This document shows, piece after piece, positions 10,241 to 20,309 of a stretch of 64,000 nucleotides of DNA. Within the stretch, counting starts at the first letter, position 1; each line of letters starts with the position of its first letter. The notes beneath the pieces are model-generated. The model had not been told where the DNA came from and made no database searches. It worked only from the letters and a program-made list of their open reading frames with translations. Source of the stretch: Diphasiastrum complanatum (taxonomy: Eukaryota; Streptophyta; Lycopodiopsida; Lycopodiales; Lycopodiaceae); contig CM055105.1 of assembly GCA_029204225.1 (NCBI GenBank), positions 15,272,632-15,336,631 on the forward strand. Reading direction: 5' to 3'. A program made the translations under genes and the position numbers.

Positions 10241-13200
10241 ATGGCTTCCAATGGTGGGATCATGCTAGAGTCTAGTGAAAGGTTGAGTTCATCAAACTAC
10301 TCTACTTGGAAAGTGAGGATGGAGTCCTTACTTGAGTTGAATGAACTCATGGACATAGTTGCAGAAATTGAAGAGAGACCTCTCACACTTCAAGAGCAAC
10401 AAAGGTTTGATAAGAAGGCCAAAAGGGCTCTTCATATCATTAAAATGAATGTTACAAATGAACTTCTCAAGGAAGTTGGAAAGTGTCAAAGTGCAAGTGA
10501 GGCATGGAATGCCTTAAAGAAGCTCTTTGAATCAAAGTCCACATCTAGGGTATTGACCCTAAGGAGACAAATATTTTCTAGTAGGCAAAGAGAGGGTGAA
10601 AGTGCTCATGCATTTATCTTGAGAGTTAAGTCCCTAAGTGATGATTTAGCATGCATTGATGAGAACATAAAAGATGGTGAAATAGTCCAAGTTATGTTGA
10701 ATGGTTTGCTAAATGAACATGCTAACCTTGTGCAAAGTTTTGCCATTCAAAGAGTCTTGCCAAGTGTGGTTGACTTGCAAGAAATCTTATTGGCTGAAGA
10801 ACATAGGTTGCAATCAAAGCTTGATGGTGCATCCTTGCAAGGTGGAGGTGAAGAGGCTTTCTTCACAAAAGGCAAATTCAAGGGCAAAGGTAAAGGCAAA
10901 GGGAAATGGTCCAAAGGTGGTAACTTTGATCATGATGATCACTCTTCCTCTTCCTCTTCTACTAAGAACAATAAGTCAAAGTTCAAGTGCTTTTATTGTG
11001 GGATAAAAGGACATTTTGCAAATGAATGCCATAAGAAACAAAATGCTAGATCTAGGTTGAGATCTAATGTACTTCTTGGAGATGATAATTGTTGTGCTAA
11101 CTTGGCAAGCTTTGGTGAATCTATGGTCAATTTTTTGGATCCATTGGATCTTGAAGATGGACTAGTGCTACCTACTAGTCAAATGGAGTCATGTGGTGCT
11201 AAATTAGTATCATGTTTGAACTCTTCTACTCATAGATTTTCAAGTCTTGGTGGCTCTTCAATGGAACTAGATGGCAAGTGCAAAAATGGAAAAGGTAAGG
11301 AAGGAGCTAACTTCATCAATGGAGTTGATGAAGATTCTTCTTTGGAAGTGATTGTTGCTAATGACTTGTTTGTTCATATGGAAAAAGATGGAGATGCTAA
11401 GTGTCATTCTTTGCAAGAAGATGGTTGTTCTTCTAATTCTTTTCATATTGATGTATGTAATCATGTGGGAAAAGATGATGGTGCTTTGAGCATGCTTGAA
11501 GGAAATGGTTCTTTTACATCTTTTTGTGATAAAGTCATTTGTGCAACAAGTGGTGTCACATTTCTTCATAAAAAGAGTAGATCAAAGGTTTCTATCATGA
11601 GACTTGGTGAGGGAGATCACAAGTCAAAAGGAAGAGAAGTATGTGAAGTGTTCAAAGTAGGATGTACTTTGAATGATGTTTTTATGAACGATAGTGAGGA
11701 AGAATCATTATCATATGACTCATTACCTAAATCATTGAGTAGAAGTTCATGTTTGAAAAGAGAGAGTACTTCAATCACTCTTATGTTGAAGGTACTAAGG
11801 ATTCTTTTCTTGGCTTCTAATATTCAAGAGTCTTCTACTTCTTATGGTGCAACTATCAAGAGGGAGGTTTCTAACTTTTGTGGTGCTAGCATTAAGAGGG
11901 AGTCTTGTGAAGGAAAGGGCAATGGAAGAGTGGTTCTTGGGAAGATCCAAAGCATGGATCTAACATCTCTTCATCAACTCAAAGCATTCTATGATTGTGG
12001 TGGATTGTTCATTCATGGTCAAGATGGCAAAAGGTTGGTTGAAGAAGACTACATGGAGCAACTCAAGTGGCAACTTCTTCAAGGCAAGGGAGATATCATT
12101 GGTGAGCTTATTGAGGTTTGTTATGAACTCAAGAGGGCTGTTTTGATTAGGTTTGATACTCATCTTCACCTACTCTACTTCATGTTAAATGGAAATGTTG
12201 GAATCTATCTTTTGGTTTATGATGGTGGCATTGTTTTCACTAACTATAGTGAAGGGTCAAATTTGAGCATTGATGAGATCTTGTGGGATCTTAATCATGT
12301 GTTTGAGAGGGAGTATCTTCAGAGTTTCAGATCTGAAGATGTTCACATATGCAAGATCTTTGATGTCTTATTGGAAGATCAAGAGGTTGATCTTGGATTG
12401 CTTCATCAACACCAAGAGACAAGTGGCAATTCGAAGCTAGTGAAAAGCATCAAAGAAGAGACAAATGGTCAAGGCATTTTGGATCTGTTTTTACAGGTTC
12501 TTGAAGGTTCAAGTAAGGTCTTTGGAGCTGCAAGGAAGTGTCTTCTTACTCTACCTCACTTGCCTAATCTCATGTATGAACATTGTTATGTCAATGTGTT
12601 GAAATTGTCAAATTTCAATAAAACTAGTTCCATAGTTTTGCATCCTTTGGATCTTGGAGATGGAATAGTTATCATTGCTGGTTTGTATGATCAAGTACAT
12701 GAATTCATTCAGATCTTGAAAGGTATTGAAGTGGTCAATATGTTTTCTTTTGAACAAAGTTCAAGATCTAGTATTCTAGTGTTGGCAAATTGGCAACTTG
12801 TTGACATTGTAGGATCAAGCGTTGTGTGCAAATCTTGTGGAGGTACTTCAAGTATTTCAAGTTCAGGTTTTGGTCATTCAAATGGAGTAGGGAACACATC
12901 TTTTTGGCATTCATTCACTCAAAGGCTTTCATGGATTGAAGATCTACAAAGGCAAGGTGGTGATGGAAGTTCATTCATGGAGATACATGTTGCATTCACT
13001 ATATGTATAGTGAAATGTGGAGGAGGCATGCAAACACTTGTTGATCACTTTCATTTACAACTTGTTTGCTGCTATTTTACAGAGAAATCAGAGATGGATA
13101 CATGGAGGAATTCATTAATTGAGATTCTATGTTCTTTTACATGTACCATTTTTATGATTCTATGTAAAATTGATGTAAGAAATAGTGAAGCATCCTATAT

Positions 13201-13333
13201 GGACACTATTATCTATATCAATTATGTTGTGTCCTATTTTGTACATATTAGGATCCTTGAGAAGAGATCTATTCTGATGATGGAGATCATTCTTAAGTTG
13301 GAACAAAGTAGTGTTGTAAAACTAGCAAGTTAA
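10241..13333 (+). CDS. Gag-fusion protein, 1030 aa: copia gag + zinc knuckle + unknown C-terminal region
   Basis: Uninterrupted from ATG at 10241 to TAA at 13331-13333. Residues about 10-190 are a copia gag (UBN2-type) domain: SSSNYSTWKVRMESLLEL, AWNALKKLF, SRVLTLRRQIF, VMLNGL. A Lys/Gly-rich linker (about 207-226) precedes a CCHC zinc knuckle CFYCGIKGHFANEC (about 250-263). Beyond it, about 765 residues carry no protease active site (no DSG/DTG), integrase, RT or RNase H motif. That part contains two similar PLDLxDG(L/I)V motifs near residues 298 and 801 and several hydrophobic strands. Family knowledge predicts that the gag half forms virus-like particles and binds RNA. The role of the rest is unknown. 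Residues about 710-747 are matched by the diverged relic at about 2083-2205, so the region belongs to a wider family. Confidence 0.92.
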   Translation: MASNGGIMLESSERLSSSNYSTWKVRMESLLELNELMDIVAEIEERPLTLQEQQRFDKKAKRALHIIKMNVTNELLKEVGKCQSASEAWNALKKLFESKSTSRVLTLRRQIFSSRQREGESAHAFILRVKSLSDDLACIDENIKDGEIVQVMLNGLLNEHANLVQSFAIQRVLPSVVDLQEILLAEEHRLQSKLDGASLQGGGEEAFFTKGKFKGKGKGKGKWSKGGNFDHDDHSSSSSSTKNNKSKFKCFYCGIKGHFANECHKKQNARSRLRSNVLLGDDNCCANLASFGESMVNFLDPLDLEDGLVLPTSQMESCGAKLVSCLNSSTHRFSSLGGSSMELDGKCKNGKGKEGANFINGVDEDSSLEVIVANDLFVHMEKDGDAKCHSLQEDGCSSNSFHIDVCNHVGKDDGALSMLEGNGSFTSFCDKVICATSGVTFLHKKSRSKVSIMRLGEGDHKSKGREVCEVFKVGCTLNDVFMNDSEEESLSYDSLPKSLSRSSCLKRESTSITLMLKVLRILFLASNIQESSTSYGATIKREVSNFCGASIKRESCEGKGNGRVVLGKIQSMDLTSLHQLKAFYDCGGLFIHGQDGKRLVEEDYMEQLKWQLLQGKGDIIGELIEVCYELKRAVLIRFDTHLHLLYFMLNGNVGIYLLVYDGGIVFTNYSEGSNLSIDEILWDLNHVFEREYLQSFRSEDVHICKIFDVLLEDQEVDLGLLHQHQETSGNSKLVKSIKEETNGQGILDLFLQVLEGSSKVFGAARKCLLTLPHLPNLMYEHCYVNVLKLSNFNKTSSIVLHPLDLGDGIVIIAGLYDQVHEFIQILKGIEVVNMFSFEQSSRSSILVLANWQLVDIVGSSVVCKSCGGTSSISSSGFGHSNGVGNTSFWHSFTQRLSWIEDLQRQGGDGSSFMEIHVAFTICIVKCGGGMQTLVDHFHLQLVCCYFTEKSEMDTWRNSLIEILCSFTCTIFMILCKIDVRNSEASYMDTIIYINYVVSYFVHIRILEKRSILMMEIILKLEQSSVVKLAS

Positions 13334-13334
13334 G

Positions 13335-13346
13335 TTGAAGAGGGAG
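13335..13346 (+). other. Polypurine tract
   Basis: TTGAAGAGGGAG directly before the 3' LTR and just after the stop codon; it primes plus-strand synthesis in this class. Confidence 0.85.
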
Positions 13347-13992
13347 TGTGAAAATTGTCAACATTTCCTTGTCTAGTTTTAGGCCAAAATTGCTAAAAAT
13401 GGCACATAGTTTAGGATCTGACTTTTCACACGTGTGAAACAGGTCTAGATATTTTTAGTAAGTGTATTTTTTCAGTATGAAGAAGTGTCAAACTTCAAGA
13501 CCTTCGAAATGAGTCCATTTTCATGTATTTTGGACATATATGCCAATTTTACCTATATAGGGCATATTTTAGGTAAGGAGGGTCTAGAGAGAGGAGAGAG
13601 AGTCATCTCTCTCAGCTATATATAGCAGGTAGGCCGTGGAGAAACAGGTTGGAGCAGATCCATTGTATTCATTTGCTTAATGAGAGATTTTTCTATTGGG
13701 TTCTCCTTCCATTGTTGGCATTGTGTAGTGATTGAGTTCAAGCTTTGTGTGTATGATCTTAGGTGCTTTCCAAAAGTGGTAGGCTGATGTATTATGGACT
13801 GTATAATGCTATTTTGGGCCGCACTTGATGTTTATGGAAGTTTCCATTTGTGATAAATGTTTTTGATCAAGTTCTTTGCATTCTAGGTAGCATAGAATGT
13901 GTTGCCAATTCCTAGCTTATGTAGTTTGGAGTGCAAGCATTCAAGCCAATGATCTTGGAGTTTAGATCCACTTAGGATCTGTATTTTTCACA
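13347..13992 (+). repeat. 3' LTR of the gag-fusion element
   Basis: 646 bp. By eye it is identical to the 5' LTR except for one missing C before a T run near 13860. It carries the same TATA box and the CACACGTGTG site at 13427-13436. Confidence 0.95.
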
Positions 13993-13997
13993 CTATG
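13993..13997. repeat. Target-site duplication CTATG (right)
   Basis: Second copy of the 5-bp duplication, paired with 8416-8420. Confidence 0.9.
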
Positions 13998-14031
13998 TTG
14001 TTTAGCTAACTATCTGGTTTTCTTTTTGCAG

Positions 14032-14094
14032 ATCTGCATTACTAGCTCATCAGAATATAAAGGACAATGCATCAATTGGAATGTCGTTGGGCTC
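14032..14094 (+). pseudogene. Transposon gene 1, exon part left of the copia insertion
   Basis: Begins at the acceptor after 14031 and continues the reading frame of 8085-8365. It is interrupted by the copia insertion and resumes at 20310 in the same frame once one AATAT copy is discounted. Copy B has the uninterrupted version. Confidence 0.75.
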
Positions 14095-14099
14095 AATAT
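14095..14099. repeat. Target-site duplication AATAT (left)
   Basis: AATAT at 14095-14099 and 20305-20309 flank the copia element; copy B shows the empty site. Confidence 0.9.
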
Positions 14100-14835
14100 T
14101 GTTGATTTTCACACGTGTGGACTGTCCACTACATGTACTTTGATCTCCTAAGGTGTGTAGATGCACCAAGATCAAGACTAGATTGAGATTCAAGATCAAT
14201 CTTGTATCCTATGGCAAAAACACACTACTACATGCATTCAATCACTTCCAACTCTCACTCACACGTGTGGGAAGTATTCAAAAAATAATCTAAGTAAAAA
14301 CAAGCTGCTCTCCTCGGGTAGAGAGAGAAAATGCATCAAGAGCTCTCGGGTAGAGAGAGAAAGCTAGAAATCCAATAACTCACAAAATCCATGAAATCAC
14401 CAAATCAATTGATTTCAAAATGAGGAGTACAATGATACTAGTAGGTCCACGAGCTACCACTATGCTTAACTATGATTGGACCACATTTTGTCACCTCTTG
14501 ATCCTAATGGATCATTGATCTATGCACCTCTTAATTCTATTGGACTATATTCAAGCACACCTCAATTTCCTATTGGACCTCACAAGGTTTCACCTCTATA
14601 TCCTATTGGACCTCTTGGAATTCATCAAACAAAAACTTTACACTTGTCTACACTCTAATTAGCAAGTGTTTAGCCTCTTACTCTATTTTGGCTCAATAGT
14701 GGCATTACAAGTGGAAATGCATAATTTGCCATCTATGCCAAATTTATTCCTATCAACATCCTACACCTAGATGCTTGATGTAAAAAACATAAGACCCCTA
14801 TATCTAACATAGATAATCTTTTTCAATTCTTCACA
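14100..14835 (-). repeat. 3' LTR of the copia element
   Basis: 736 bp, TGTTGATTTTCACACG...TTCTTCACA on the plus strand. It has two CACACGTGTG sites (14110-14119, 14260-14269) and a 25-bp longer stretch near 14763-14795 than the other LTR. Confidence 0.92.
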
Positions 14836-14849
14836 CTCCTCCTAAAAAA
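14836..14849 (-). other. Polypurine tract of the copia element
   Basis: Minus-strand TTTTTTAGGAGGAG directly before the 3' LTR. Confidence 0.8.
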
Positions 14850-14853
14850 TTAT

Positions 14854-16546
14854 CTATGAAGATTTGAGCATTGATCTTGATATAACTCCAAGATTAGATC
14901 TATGCTTGATGAAAGCACTTTTGCTCAAAGGCTTGGTGAGTAGATCGGCAATACAAGAGGACGAGTTGACATGCTCCAAATAGATTTCTCCTCCAATAAG
15001 CTTTTCTCTCACAAAATGGTATGCCACTTCTATGTGCTTGCTTCTTGCATGAAATATGGGATTATTGGCAAGAGCTTGGGCCGAGATGTTATCACACTTG
15101 ATCATTGGTTAGATCATCCTCCTTGATGCACTTTAGTTCCATTAATAACCTCTTGATCCAAAGCACTTCTTTGGTAGTTGTAGTGAGTGCTTTGTACTCA
15201 GCCTCACATGAAGAGAAAGATATAGTATCTTGCTTTTTGGAAAGCCAAGATATTAGATTGCCTCCAAGAAAGATAGTGTATGCACTAATAGACTTTCGAT
15301 CCATTTTGTCACTTACAAAGTCCGAATCCGAGTAGCCAATAATGGATAGATCTTCACTTTTATAGAGTAGACCATAATCACAAGATGAAGATACATATCT
15401 TAAAATCCTCTTGGCCATCTTCCAATGATGGATCTTAGATTCTTGCATAAATTGACTCAATTTGTGCACACAAAAACTAAGATCGGGCCTAGTAATGGTA
15501 AGCCAAATCAAGGAGCCTACAAGACTCCTAAAAAGTGTGATGTCCTCAAAGGATCTTTCATCACCTTTATTAGGATCTTTTACAATTTGCTCCATTGGAG
15601 TATCTATGCTCTTAGAATTTTCCATATGGAATTTTTTCAACATAGAGTGAGCATATCTAGATTGGCATATAAAGACATGATTTTCATAAAAATCAATTTC
15701 TAGGCCTAGGATGTAATGTATCTCTCCTAGATCTTGCATTTTAAACTCACATCCAAGTGCTAGCTTGGTTTCATCAACTAGCTTGATACAACTTCCACAA
15801 AGAATAATGTCATCAACATACATTAGAAGAATGACAATATTGCTATCAACAAACTTTAGATATATGGAAGGATCATAGTCACTAAGAGTAGATCCTAGTG
15901 AGATAAGGAAAGAGTTAAGTCTTGAATACCATGATCTTGGTGCTTGCTTGAGTCCATAAAGACTTTTGAAGAGCAAGCACACTTTGGACTCATCCTTGAT
16001 GAATCCTTGAGGTTGTTCCATATATATCTCCTCCTCAAGATAACCATTTAGAAAAGCATTGGATACATCTAATTGGAACACCTTCCACTTGAAAAAACAA
16101 GCAAGAGAAATAAGAATTCTTATTGTCACCATCTTTGCAACGGGTGCAAAGGTCTCCTCATAGTCAAGACCATGGATTTGAGCAAATCCTTTGGCACATA
16201 ATCTTGCTTTATGCTTGTTGATGGTGCCATCATGATTGAACTTGATCCGAAATACCCACTTGCAACCAATCACATGCTTGTTGGAAGGAGGATCCACAAG
16301 CTCCCAAGTATTGTTGGTGATCAATGCATCATACTCTTGCTTCATGGCATCATACCACTCCTTGGTATTGAGTGCCTCTTGTACATTCTTTGGCTCTTCA
16401 TGAGAGATATAAAAAACATAATTAGTGGAATCAAGATCCATGCCTTTGTCAACATATGAGAGCCTCTTAGGCTCGGATCTATCTCTCATGGATCTTCTTG
16501 GTGAAAAAATCCGAGGAGAGTCTTCTTCAAATCTCGACCCCATCAC
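14854..16546 (-). pseudogene. Copia reverse transcriptase and RNase H
   Basis: 16546-15092 is a 484-codon frame. It opens with the linker to RT, then has WVFRIKFNHDGTINKHKARL, YEETFAPVAKMVTIR, QLDVSNAFLNG, LYGLKQAPRSWY and the catalytic LLMYVDDIILCG. RNase H follows with GYSDSDFVSDKMDRKS and SSCEAEYKAL. A frameshift near 15095 separates the RNase H tail (15105-14854: LANNPIFHARSKHIEV, IADLLTKPLS). All catalytic RT and RNase H residues I can check are present. It copies the element's RNA into DNA inside cytoplasmic particles. The upstream frame is cut from integrase by an in-frame TAA near 16575. Confidence 0.92.
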
Positions 16547-16576
16547 ATCATGATTGTCTTCAAAATCAATAATTGA

Positions 16577-17243
16577 TTATGCATCCATAGATTTCTTGAT
16601 CTCGGCCTCTTCAAATGATGAGTGTTGATCTTCATGAAAGACAACATCTCTACTTTCAATAACTTGAGAAGTAGAGAGTATAAAGACTCTATAGGCCTTC
16701 TTGGTGGATGAGTATCCAACCATGATCCCTTTGCATGCACTAGGATCTTCCTTCTTCCTTGTTTCCAAGGGAATATGGACAAAGCATAAGCATCCAAAAA
16801 CTCTAAGGTGATCAACCTTAGGCTTATTTAAAAATAAGATTTCATATGGTGACTTTCCTCCAAGAGCTATATGTGGGAGCCTGTTGGAAAGATAATTTGC
16901 ACAATTAATGGCTTTTCCCCCAAAAATCTTTGGGCAAAGATGCCTCAATTCTCATAGATTTTGCACATTCACATAGAGATCTATTCTTTCTCTCGGCCAC
17001 TCCATTTTGAGATGGAGAGTAGGCACAAGAAAACTCTCTTTTAATGTCTTTAAGCTCACAAAAGTCTTGAAATTTATTGGAGATATATTCACCACCTCCA
17101 TCACTTCTAAGAGCTTTAATCTTGAATGAGAATTGCTTCTCTACATAAGCTTTGAAAATAAGGAAATGATCAAACACCATAGATTCTGAAGCAAGAAGAT
17201 ATATCCAAGTGAATCTTGTGTAATAATGAAAGTAACAAAACAA
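16577..17243 (-). pseudogene. Copia integrase
   Basis: 17243-16905 holds the integrase core with YTRFTWIYLLASES, the catalytic-type LRSDGGGEY, and YSPSQNGVAERKNRSL. 16948-16577 holds the rest (INCANYLSNRLP, LRVFGCLCFVHIP, GYSSTKKAYRV). Two frameshifts, near 17235 and 16925, put the core out of frame and then back in the gag-RT frame. It inserts the cDNA into the genome and makes the 5-bp duplication seen here. Confidence 0.9.
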
Positions 17244-18889
17244 GTGGATCCTCCCTTGCTTGTAGTTGATGAGAAATGCACATCCGAGTGGATTAACTCC
17301 AAAGGATGCTTGCTTTTGATAGAAGATCTTGTAAATGGCTTTTTGTGAGATTTAGCAATAGCACAAGCCTCACAAGGCTTGATCTTCTTGGAGAATGACT
17401 TTGGCAAGCCAATAGCTTTGGATTCTTTGATCATAGAGAGCATGGATTTGTAGTTGGGATGTCCCAACCTCCTATGCCATAATTCCTCCATAGAGAGCTT
17501 GTTCACAAGAGCAACATTACAAGCATTCACATACTCATTTGGATCTAGTTTATAGATGCCACCAAATCTAGATCCTAATGCAAGTATCTCATCATTCTTC
17601 TTAATAGTGCAAGTATCAACATTGAATTTTACATCAAGGCCATTATCAAGCAATTGGCCAACACTAATAAGATTCTTGGTAAGCTTAGGTACATAAAGAA
17701 CTCTAGAGAGAGAAAGAACTTTAGAGGATGCAAGCTTCAAGGGAATGTTCCCTATGCCTTCAATAGGACATTCAAAATCATTTGCAGTGTATATTGATTT
17801 CTTCACTCCATCATAAGGTGCAATAGAAGAGAAAGAGTCCTTGGAGCTACACATATGTGAAGAAGCTCCACTATCAATATGCCATAGGCCGTCCTTCTTG
17901 AAAGGAGTAGATGAGAAACTAGAGACCATAAGAGATCCCTCTCCATCACTTGCAATAGTGTCTTCCTTCTCATTGGTAATATTGGCTTGCTTGAGTTTAT
18001 TCTTCTTTTTGAAGCAATTGGTGGCATAATGACCTTTCTTGCCACAATAAAAGCACTTGATCTTCTTCTTCTTCTTGAGCTTGTATGATGAAGCATTAGA
18101 GGAATCATCTTCCTCCTCATCTTTGTCTTTGGATTTGACTTTGTCCTTGCTTGAGGATTGTTGATGTTGGTTCTTGCTCCTCTCTTTGTGCTTATCCTTG
18201 GCAAAAAGAGCTTTGCCATCATTATGAGTGAGAGAAAGCTTGTCCATCCTCAAGAGCTTATACTCTTGTCTTGATTCTTCTGAAATTAGCACACTTTGGA
18301 GAGCCTCCAAACTTGGTAGCTCCTCCTTAATGGCATAGGATTGGACAAGATTATCAAATTCACTTCTCAAGCCATTGAGAATGACTTGAACTAGCTCATT
18401 TTGATTGATGGAATCACCAATACAAGCAAGCTCTCTATGAATATCTTTTACTCTCAAAACATAACTAGATGCACTCTCATCACTCTTTTGGCTACTTTGA
18501 AAGATTTGATTCCTAAGAGTGAGAAGCCTAGAGGTATTCTTAGCCTCATAGATAGTCTTGAGACAATCCCAAGCTTCTTTGGCTGTTGTACAAGTACCTA
18601 TCTCCCTCAATATCTCATTAGAGACATTCATCTTAATGTAGTGGAGAGCCATCCTAGCTCTCTTTTTGTATTTTTAAACCTCTTGAAGAACTTGTGGTTC
18701 TTCTTCAAGGCCAAGAACTATGTCCATCACGTCTTGAAGGATCAAGATGGACTCCATCCTCATTTTCCAAATTGAATAATTTGAAGTGGTCAATCTTTCA
18801 CTTGGTTCCAACAAGGATGAACCCATTGAAGACATTTGAAGTGAAGAAAACTCAGATGATGAACAATAAATGTTGTTACACACTTTCAA
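17141..18889 (-). pseudogene. Copia gag, zinc knuckle, protease and pre-integrase
   Basis: One frame from 18889 with a single in-frame TAA at 18674-18676. The gag signature is TSNYSIWKMRMESILIL, then ALHYIKMNVSNEILREIG and SRLLTLRNQIFQSSQKS. A CCHC knuckle CFYCGKKGHYATNC follows near 18050-18010, then the protease site WHIDSGASSHMC near 17880, and the HRRLGHPNYKS...CEACAIAKSH zinc region near 17480-17350. The gag aligns along its length with residues 1-190 of the 10241-13333 protein. The stop may be a recent null mutation. Confidence 0.9.
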
Positions 18890-19580
18890 TAGGATCCAAT
18901 AATTGAGTACTATCTCCTCCTATGAAAGGTCTTACAACAATTTGTGAATTGATTCTCACTAGCTACACAAATCTCTCTAAAACAAGATCTATTTCACATC
19001 AAATGATGGAGTATAGGCAAAGTTAGGATCCAACACTCTTAGCACTTGTGAAATACACTAAGAAACCAAATTTGACTCAAATACAATGATATTGCATGAA
19101 ACAAAATGGCTAAGATCTCAAAACAGTGCCTAGATCACATATAGATGAGATTGGCAAGCATACAGCTGTGATTTTGGATCAACCAAGCAATCTCTTGACC
19201 CTAAACCAAATGTGTCCACCCAGGTCTAGGTGACCTACCTAACCCTCTTCAAAAGCTTATAACTTTTGATTGGCTCAACCAAATGGAATGAAACTGATTG
19301 CAACAGAAACTAGACAAAAATAGCTTCAAAACAAGCTATCAAGCAAGATAAATGGATCAAACATGAGAGAGAACTTCCAAACTGAAATTGGATGTTCCTC
19401 ACACATGTCTGAGCACCTGATTCCGTACAGTACCAGGTCAGACCCAATCAATGTCCTTTTGATCTCTTTTGATCCAAGATTGAAGAAGATAGCTAGGAAA
19501 ATGGGCCTTGACAATTTCTAGCTCAAGATTGATGAAAATTTTTCACTTAGATGGATCAAAATGCATGGTAACCTTAGATA
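18890..19580 (-). other. Copia leader
   Basis: About 690 bp between the primer site and gag; no gene, no obvious repeats. Confidence 0.6.
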
Positions 19581-19593
19581 GGCTCTGATACCA
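19581..19593 (-). other. Primer-binding site of the copia element
   Basis: Minus-strand TGGTATCAGAGCC abutting the 5' LTR at 19594. Confidence 0.92.
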
Positions 19594-20304
19594 TGTTTAT
19601 TTTCACACGTGTGGACTGTCCACTACATGTACTTGTGATCTCCTAAGGTGTGTAGATGCACCAAGATCAAGACTAAATTGAGATTCAAGATCAATCTTGT
19701 ATCCTATGGCAAAAACACACTACTACATGCATTCAATCACTTCCAACTCTCACTCACACGTGTGGGAAGTATTCAAAAAATAATCTAAGTAAAAACAAGC
19801 TGCTCTCCTCAGGTAGAGAGAGAAAATGCATCAAGAGCTCTCGGGTAGAGAGAGAAAGCTAGAAATCCAATAACTCACAAAATCCATGAAATCACCAAAT
19901 CAATTGATTTCAAAATGAGGAGTACAATGATACTAGTAGGTCCACGAGCTACCACTACGCTTAACTATGATTGGACCACATTTTGTCACCTCTTGATCCT
20001 ATTGGATCATTGATCTATGCACCTCTTAACTCTATTGGACTATATTCAAGCACACCTCAATTTCCTATTGGACCTCACAAGGTTCCACCTCTATATCCTA
20101 TTGGACCTCTTGGAATTCATCAAACAAAAACTTTACACTTGTCTACACTCTAATTAGCAAGTGTTTAGCCTCTTACTCTATTTTGGCTCAATAGTGGCAT
20201 TACAAGTGGAAATGCATAATTTGCCATCTATGCCAAATTTATTCCTATCAACATCCTATCCATCCCCTATATCTAACATAGATAATCTTTTTCAATTCTT
20301 CACA
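19594..20304 (-). repeat. 5' LTR of the copia element
   Basis: 711 bp, TGTTTATTTTCACACG...TTCTTCACA on the plus strand, with CACACGTGTG at 19604-19613 and 19755-19764. Confidence 0.92.
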
Positions 20305-20309
20305 AATAT

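Larger units (their letters stand above)
8421..13992 (+). mobile_element. Complete non-autonomous LTR retrotransposon with gag-fusion ORF (TR-GAG-like)
   Basis: 5572 bp with LTRs 8421-9067 and 13347-13992, primer site, leader, one 1030-codon ORF, polypurine tract and a perfect 5-bp target duplication (CTATG). The LTRs differ by a single deleted base near 13860, so the insertion is recent. There is no protease, integrase, RT or RNase H, so mobilisation must be in trans. The gag half resembles that of the copia element at 14100-20304. It is inserted in an intron of the DNA transposon. The class resembles described plant TR-GAG elements, but the long C-terminal part of the ORF is not something I recognise. 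Confidence 0.93.
8366..14031 (+). other. Intron of transposon gene 1, enlarged by an LTR element
   Basis: Donor GTAAGC at 8366, acceptor TTTTTGCAG ending at 14031. Without the LTR element and one target-duplication copy it is 89 bp. The equivalent intron in copy B (about 27501-27581, minus strand) is empty, with GTAAGC and TTTGTAG borders. Confidence 0.75.
14100..20304 (-). mobile_element. Full-length Ty1/copia retrotransposon (minus strand), mutated
   Basis: Bounded by LTRs 14100-14835 and 19594-20304 and a perfect AATAT duplication. The primer site lies next to the right LTR (so that is the 5' LTR) and the polypurine tract next to the left. gag, protease, integrase, RT and RNase H are all present in copia order, with two nonsense codons and three frameshifts. 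The LTRs differ by about eight substitutions plus a 25-bp indel, so it is older than the gag-fusion element 100 bp away. Its gag is the closest relative of that element's gag in this window. Confidence 0.93.

Noticed and set aside
10713-12169. Additional ORFs on both strands inside the gag-fusion ORF
   Set aside because: Shadows of the 1030-codon frame with no motifs of their own.
14476-20153. Two similar 60-codon ORFs (14476-14658 and 19971-20153)
   Set aside because: They are the same stretch in the two LTRs of the copia element and have no coding context.
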